Shown one piece after another: positions 60,879 through 64,000 of a stretch of 64,000 nt of DNA (its first letter is position 1; every line of letters starts with the position of its first letter). Both the position numbers and the translations under genes were made by a program. Under the pieces are notes generated by a model. It worked only from the letters and a program-made list of their open reading frames with translations, did not search any database and was not told the DNA's origin. The stretch is taken from the NCBI RefSeq assembly GCF_013393345.1, contig NZ_QJRF01000043.1, positions 1 through 64,000 of the forward strand, written 5' to 3'. Source of the stretch: Pseudomonas taiwanensis. GTDB lineage: Bacteria > Pseudomonadota > Gammaproteobacteria > Pseudomonadales > Pseudomonadaceae.

Positions 60879-60921
60879 GAAAATGTCGGGGTTGTGAAGG
60901 GGATGTTGGGGCCAGGCATTG

Positions 60922-60943
60922 TTGTGGGGGCGAATTCATCGCT
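60922..60943. repeat. Family B repeat, truncated unit
   Basis: TGTGGGGGCGAATTCATCGC is a single family B head lacking the usual TTCGC inner repeat. Confidence 0.6.
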
Positions 60944-60950
60944 GCATTGC

Positions 60951-61008
60951 CGGTAGGAGCTGGCTTGCCAGCGAATGGCCCCGTTTCGCTAGCAAGCTAG
61001 CTCCTACA
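60951..61008. repeat. REP element (family A), mixed pair
   Basis: GTAGGAGCTGGCTTGCCAGC and the inverted GCTAGCAAGCTAGCTCCTAC form a pair with differing but self-complementary stem bases. Confidence 0.82.
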
Positions 61009-61063
61009 AGGCTCCTGGGATCTCAGGGGCCCCCACAGGATCTCTGCCGGAGAGTGTTTCTCT

Positions 61064-61161
61064 CCTTGTGGGGGCGAATTCATTCGCTATGGGCAGCGAA
61101 GCTGCCCTCATCAAGGGCCAGGGCGAACCTGCGGTCCGCTTAGCGATTGAAATCGCCCCCA
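61064..61161. repeat. Family B repeats, inverted pair
   Basis: TGTGGGGGCGAATTCATTCG and the inverted GCGATTGAAATCGCCCCCAC bracket a spacer with GGGCAGCGAAGCTGCCC, the same layout as at 36353-36454. Confidence 0.82.
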
Positions 61162-61204
61162 CAGGATCAGGTGTTTGCCGGATGACACGGAGCCACCGGA
61201 GCGA

Positions 61205-61246
61205 GTCACCCCTCTCCATTTCAGGAAGAGGGGCAGGGGGTGAGGG
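61205..61246. repeat. Dispersed repeat family D
   Basis: CACCCCTCTCCATTTCAGGA then AGAGGGGCAGGGGGTGAGGG. Its CCCCTCT/AGAGGGG arms form a hairpin that may terminate the malate:quinone oxidoreductase transcript from the minus strand. Confidence 0.68.
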
Positions 61247-61248
61247 CC

Positions 61249-62826
61249 TTACTGCACAGCAACTTCCGGCAGCACCGGCACGTGCTCCAGTTGCAGGCGT
61301 TCGCTGCTCCAGGCGCGGACCTGGTTGGTCAGCTCCAGGTCGTTGTTCAGCTTGCGGCCGTAGGAGGGAATGATTTCCTTCAGGCGGGCCTGCCATTCCG
61401 GCGTCTGGACCTTGTCCTTGAAGGTCTTCTCCAGCACGGTGAGCATGATCGGCGCAGCCGTGGAAGCACCCGGCGAGGCGCCCAGCAGCGCCGCGATGCT
61501 GCCGTCGGCGGAGCTGACGACTTCGGTGCCGAACTGCAGGATGCCGCCTTTCTCGGCGTCCTTCTTGATCACCTGCACGCGCTGGCCGGCGGTCAGCAGT
61601 TCCCAGTCCTCGTCCCTGGCCTGCGGGAAATACTCGCGCAGTTCATGCATGCGGTCGGCCTGGCTGAGCATCAGCTGGCCCATCAGGTAGGTGCTGAGCG
61701 GAATGTTGTCCAGGCCGGCGTTGGTCATCGGGCCGATATTGTCGGTGGTCAGGGCGCTGAACATGTCCAGCAGCGAGCCGTTCTTCAGGAACTTGGTGGA
61801 GAAGGTGGCGAACGGTCCGAACAGCAGCACTTTCTGGCCATCGATCACCCGGGTGTCCAGGTGCGGCACCGACATGGGCGGCGAGCCGACCGACGCCTTG
61901 CCGTAGAGCTTGGCCTGGTGCTGCGCCACTACCTCGGGGTTGCGGGTGACCAGGAACTGGCCGCCCACCGGGAAACCGGCGTAGCCCTCGGCTTCCGGAA
62001 TTCCGGATTTCTGCAGCAGCTTGAGGGCGCCACCGCCGGCGCCGATGAAGACGAACTTCGCCTTGACGCTGCGAACGGCCTCGCCGTTGCCGAGGTCGGC
62101 GACGACCACCGTCCAGGTGCCGTCTTCGTTGCGCTTGATGTCGCGGACTTCGTGCTTGAGGTTCAGCGAAACCTTGTCGCTTTCGGTCAGCGAGGCGATC
62201 AGTTGGCGGGTGATCTCGCCGAAGTTGACGTCGGTGCCGATGGCCATGCGGGTGGCGGCGACTTTCTGGTCCGCCGGACGGCCCTCCATCGCCAGCGGCG
62301 CCCACTTGCTGATCTGCCCATGGTCCTCGGAGTACTCCATGCCACGGAATAGCGAACTGTGCTGCAGGGCGGCGTGGCGCTTCCGGAGGAACTCGATGTT
62401 GTCATCGCCCCAGACGAAACTCATGTGCGGCACGCCATTGATGAAGGACTTCGGATTGCTCAGCACATTGCGCTCGACCTGGTAGGCCCAGAACTGCTTG
62501 GAAATCTCGAAGGATTCATTGATCGCCACCGCCTTGCTGATATCGATACCGCCGTCAGCGGTTTCCGGGGTGTAGTTCAGCTCGCAGAAGGCAGAGTGGC
62601 CGGTGCCGGCGTTGTTCCACGGGTTGGAGCTTTCCGCGGCGACCTGGTCCAGTCGTTCGTAGATATCGATGCTCCAGCCCGGCTCCAGCTCGTGAAGGTA
62701 GGTGCCGAGGCTGGCGCTCATGATGCCGCCGCCGATCAGCAGCACGTCGACAGACTTCTCCGCCTGCGGTTGCTTGGCACAGCCAAGTACCGCGAGGCAC
62801 AGGAAGCCTAGGAGGAGTTTTTTCAT
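61249..62826 (-). CDS. mqo: Malate:quinone oxidoreductase
   Basis: The 525-residue FAD enzyme oxidises malate to oxaloacetate and reduces quinone. It has [60 protein letters not shown] and the C-terminal [16 protein letters not shown], all typical for Mqo. Unusually, it begins [19 protein letters not shown], a lipoprotein signal with Cys16, implying export and membrane anchoring. Several Pseudomonas Mqo paralogues carry a signal peptide, but the lipobox is notable. Pseudomonas usually has two or more mqo genes; which paralogue this is cannot be told here. Confidence 0.92.
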   Translation of the reverse strand: MKKLLLGFLCLAVLGCAKQPQAEKSVDVLLIGGGIMSASLGTYLHELEPGWSIDIYERLDQVAAESSNPWNNAGTGHSAFCELNYTPETADGGIDISKAVAINESFEISKQFWAYQVERNVLSNPKSFINGVPHMSFVWGDDNIEFLRKRHAALQHSSLFRGMEYSEDHGQISKWAPLAMEGRPADQKVAATRMAIGTDVNFGEITRQLIASLTESDKVSLNLKHEVRDIKRNEDGTWTVVVADLGNGEAVRSVKAKFVFIGAGGGALKLLQKSGIPEAEGYAGFPVGGQFLVTRNPEVVAQHQAKLYGKASVGSPPMSVPHLDTRVIDGQKVLLFGPFATFSTKFLKNGSLLDMFSALTTDNIGPMTNAGLDNIPLSTYLMGQLMLSQADRMHELREYFPQARDEDWELLTAGQRVQVIKKDAEKGGILQFGTEVVSSADGSIAALLGASPGASTAAPIMLTVLEKTFKDKVQTPEWQARLKEIIPSYGRKLNNDLELTNQVRAWSSERLQLEHVPVLPEVAVQ

Positions 62827-62943
62827 GGGACTGTCCCTTTACTGTTTCTCGAAAAGGGCGGTGGGTAGGCAAATGCCGTGCCGCAATCGGCAAAATCCCA
62901 TGAAACGATTCACTGGGCGGGAATCAGGGCTCCCAGCTTGCGT

Positions 62944-63013
62944 TGGTGGTGGCGGAAAACCGCCCGGAATGGCGGGTATCCACCCTGCGCGTGGCGGATA
63001 CCCGCCAACCTAC
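62944..63013. repeat. Dispersed repeat family F
   Basis: TGGCGGGTATCCACCCTGCG and GTGGCGGATACCCGCCAACC form a large imperfect inverted repeat, preceded by GGCGGAAAACCGCC. Such elements recur in Pseudomonas intergenic DNA. It lies between the HTH regulator's stop and the mqo promoter. Confidence 0.65.
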
Positions 63014-63024
63014 AGAGCGCTGGC

Positions 63025-63636
63025 TCAGCTCCGGTCGATCCGGAAGCGACAGACCTGTCCCTGGCGCACCATGCATTCGAGGTGTTCGACCTGGCCGCCG
63101 CCGAGGGTACCGATCAGCGCCAGGTCCAGCTCGCAGACTTCCGGGTGCAACGCCGCCAGGTGATGGAACACGCAATTGTGAGCGACGATCTCGGGTTCGC
63201 CGCCGGAACGGAAGAAGACTTCGGCTTCGTAGCCGGTTTCGTCCATGTGCTGGGCGATGCGCGTTTCGTCGATGACCTGCGCTTCGATTTCGCCAGCCAG
63301 GCGGCGGCCGAGGCCGCGCATGAGCTGGACGAGGGCGTCGTGGCCGATGAGGCTGGCCACTTCGCCGATGAGCAGATTGGCCAGTAACTGGTACTGGCGG
63401 GGGAAGAGCTCCCGGCCACGTGGGCTGAGTTGGTAGAGCTGTTCGGGGCGGCGGCCGGTGGGTCGCGTTTCGCCCCGCCGTACCAACCCGTCGCGCTCCA
63501 GCGCGGCCAGGTGCTGGCGGATAGCCGTGCGGGTCACCGCCAGATGATTGGCAAGTTCGTCGATGCTCATGCCGCCCGATTGGTAGAGCAGGGCGCCGAG
63601 CAGGTCCTGTTGAGTACGTCCCAATCCTTGAAGCAT
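63025..63636 (-). CDS. HTH transcriptional regulator with SufR-like cysteine motif
   Basis: The 203-residue protein has an N-terminal winged HTH (LGALLYQSGGMSIDELANHL, AVTRTAIRQHLAALERDGLV, with wing RRGETRPTGRRPEQLYQLS). The C-terminal domain has NCVFHHLAALHPEVCELD, then VEHLECMVRQGQVCRFRI. That spacing (C-x13-C, with a later GxxC) matches the iron-sulfur cluster site of SufR regulators, so it may sense Fe-S or redox status. It starts 22 bases after the stop of the incomplete gene at the right edge, in the same direction. Target genes are unknown; no suf genes are visible. Confidence 0.82.
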   Translation of the reverse strand: MLQGLGRTQQDLLGALLYQSGGMSIDELANHLAVTRTAIRQHLAALERDGLVRRGETRPTGRRPEQLYQLSPRGRELFPRQYQLLANLLIGEVASLIGHDALVQLMRGLGRRLAGEIEAQVIDETRIAQHMDETGYEAEVFFRSGGEPEIVAHNCVFHHLAALHPEVCELDLALIGTLGGGQVEHLECMVRQGQVCRFRIDRS

Positions 63637-63658
63637 CGATTACCTCGGCAGGCCAGTG

Positions 63659-64000
63659 TCAGAACTTGTCGGGGAACTGTTTGACCAGTGCAGCGGCCAG
63701 GGTGTCGGCCAGTACCTGCATGTGCTGGCGCATGGCTGTCCAGGTGCCGGCCTCGCCTGCGAAGTCGCCTTTGCTCAGTTGGTCGATCTGCGCCACATGG
63801 TGTCCGCCGTGAGCACTGAGCATGTTGAGCAGGGCGTCCTCGGGCAGGTTCGGGTTAGCGCTGGAGAGGAACTTGGCAATGCCCTTGGCATTGCGCGTGA
63901 GGTCGCTCACCGCCGCTTTCTTGCCGTCATCGTCCTTGGCCACGGTGGCATCGCTGTAGTGCTTCACGGCGCCCCAGTGCCCGGCCAGCAGTTCCAGCAA
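63659..64000 (-). CDS. Unrecognised helical protein, 5' end outside window
   Basis: The frame is open to the window edge; the first visible codon is TTG and probably internal. The last 113 residues are helix-rich with no membrane segment. Motifs include LLAGHWGAVKHYSDA and LSAHGGHHVAQIDQLSKGDF, ending ADTLAAALVKQFPDKF. The several histidines (GHW, KHY, HGGHH) suggest a metal-binding four-helix protein, but I do not recognise the family. It lies just upstream of the SufR-like gene and is likely co-transcribed with it. Confidence 0.7.
   Translation of the reverse strand: MLELLAGHWGAVKHYSDATVAKDDDGKKAAVSDLTRNAKGIAKFLSSANPNLPEDALLNMLSAHGGHHVAQIDQLSKGDFAGEAGTWTAMRQHMQVLADTLAAALVKQFPDKF

Larger units (their letters stand above)
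60790..61248. other. Gene-free interval with eptA promoter and repeats
   Basis: These 459 bases hold the eptA promoter with the ColR-like site next to eptA, then family B, A, B and D repeats in series up to the 3' end of the malate:quinone oxidoreductase gene. No gene is supported. Confidence 0.65.

Overview
The window is a high-GC Gammaproteobacterial chromosome segment, almost certainly from Pseudomonas. Several observations point there. The REP unit TGTAGGAGCGAGCTTGCTCG recurs between genes, and muxABC-opmB, tamAB, tpx, xthA and a branched-chain acyl-CoA cluster are all typical Pseudomonas loci. From memory, the first 36 kb follows the P. aeruginosa order PA2555 to PA2525 (acyl-CoA cluster, xthA PA2545, tpx PA2532, muxA PA2528), with extra genes inserted. 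A second set of repeats built on GTGGGGGCGAATTCATTCGC suggests the resinovorans/nitroreducens/otitidis side of the genus; that placement is inference. No rRNA, tRNA, CRISPR array, prophage or insertion sequence was seen.

Region 1 (1-9.4 kb): the 3' end of a chemoreceptor gene, then a five-gene acyl-CoA ligase / HSD17B10-type SDR / thiolase / acyl-CoA dehydrogenase / crotonase operon. This set fits the last steps of isoleucine or short branched acid breakdown. A LysR regulator follows, divergent from a second acyl-CoA dehydrogenase. Region 2 (9.4-27 kb): TerC and an overlapping 58-aa protein, a Fur-boxed FhuE-like siderophore receptor, a PstS-OmpA fusion, a YegP protein, XthA, a GNAT, TamA-TamB (outer-membrane assembly), a second stand-alone LspA, Tpx, and a TldD/TldE-like protease pair. 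Region 3 (27-36.4 kb): the muxA-muxB-muxC-opmB multidrug efflux operon, with a dispersed repeat lodged between muxB and muxC.

Region 4 (36.5-48.3 kb): a LysR regulator divergent from an ankyrin protein / nucleoside deaminase / MFS operon; an SDR and two small conserved proteins; an APC permease / PLP phospho-lyase-like / APH-family kinase / AraC set that looks like an ethanolamine (or hydroxylysine) route through a phosphorylated intermediate; a fatty-acid-hydroxylase-family protein; and another MFS transporter.

Region 5 (48.5-60.8 kb) is the most interesting part, an apparent envelope-remodelling island. A ColR-like response regulator and a ColS-like kinase lie at opposite ends. Between and beside them are a PAP2 phosphatase, Ugd, a UDP-glucuronate 4-epimerase, a TVP38-type membrane protein, a DPM1-like GT2, an ArnT-like GT83 enzyme, two membrane-anchored beta-propeller proteins and EptA. 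I read it as UDP-Glc to UDP-GlcA to UDP-GalA to a polyprenyl-phosphate-linked uronic acid to transfer onto lipid A or core, plus phosphoethanolamine addition by EptA. Three sites match the published ColR consensus with 0 or 1 mismatch; they lie upstream of the PAP2, beta-propeller and eptA genes.

Region 6 (60.8-64 kb): repeats, a malate:quinone oxidoreductase with a lipobox, a SufR-like cysteine-bearing HTH regulator, and an incomplete unknown gene running off the right edge.
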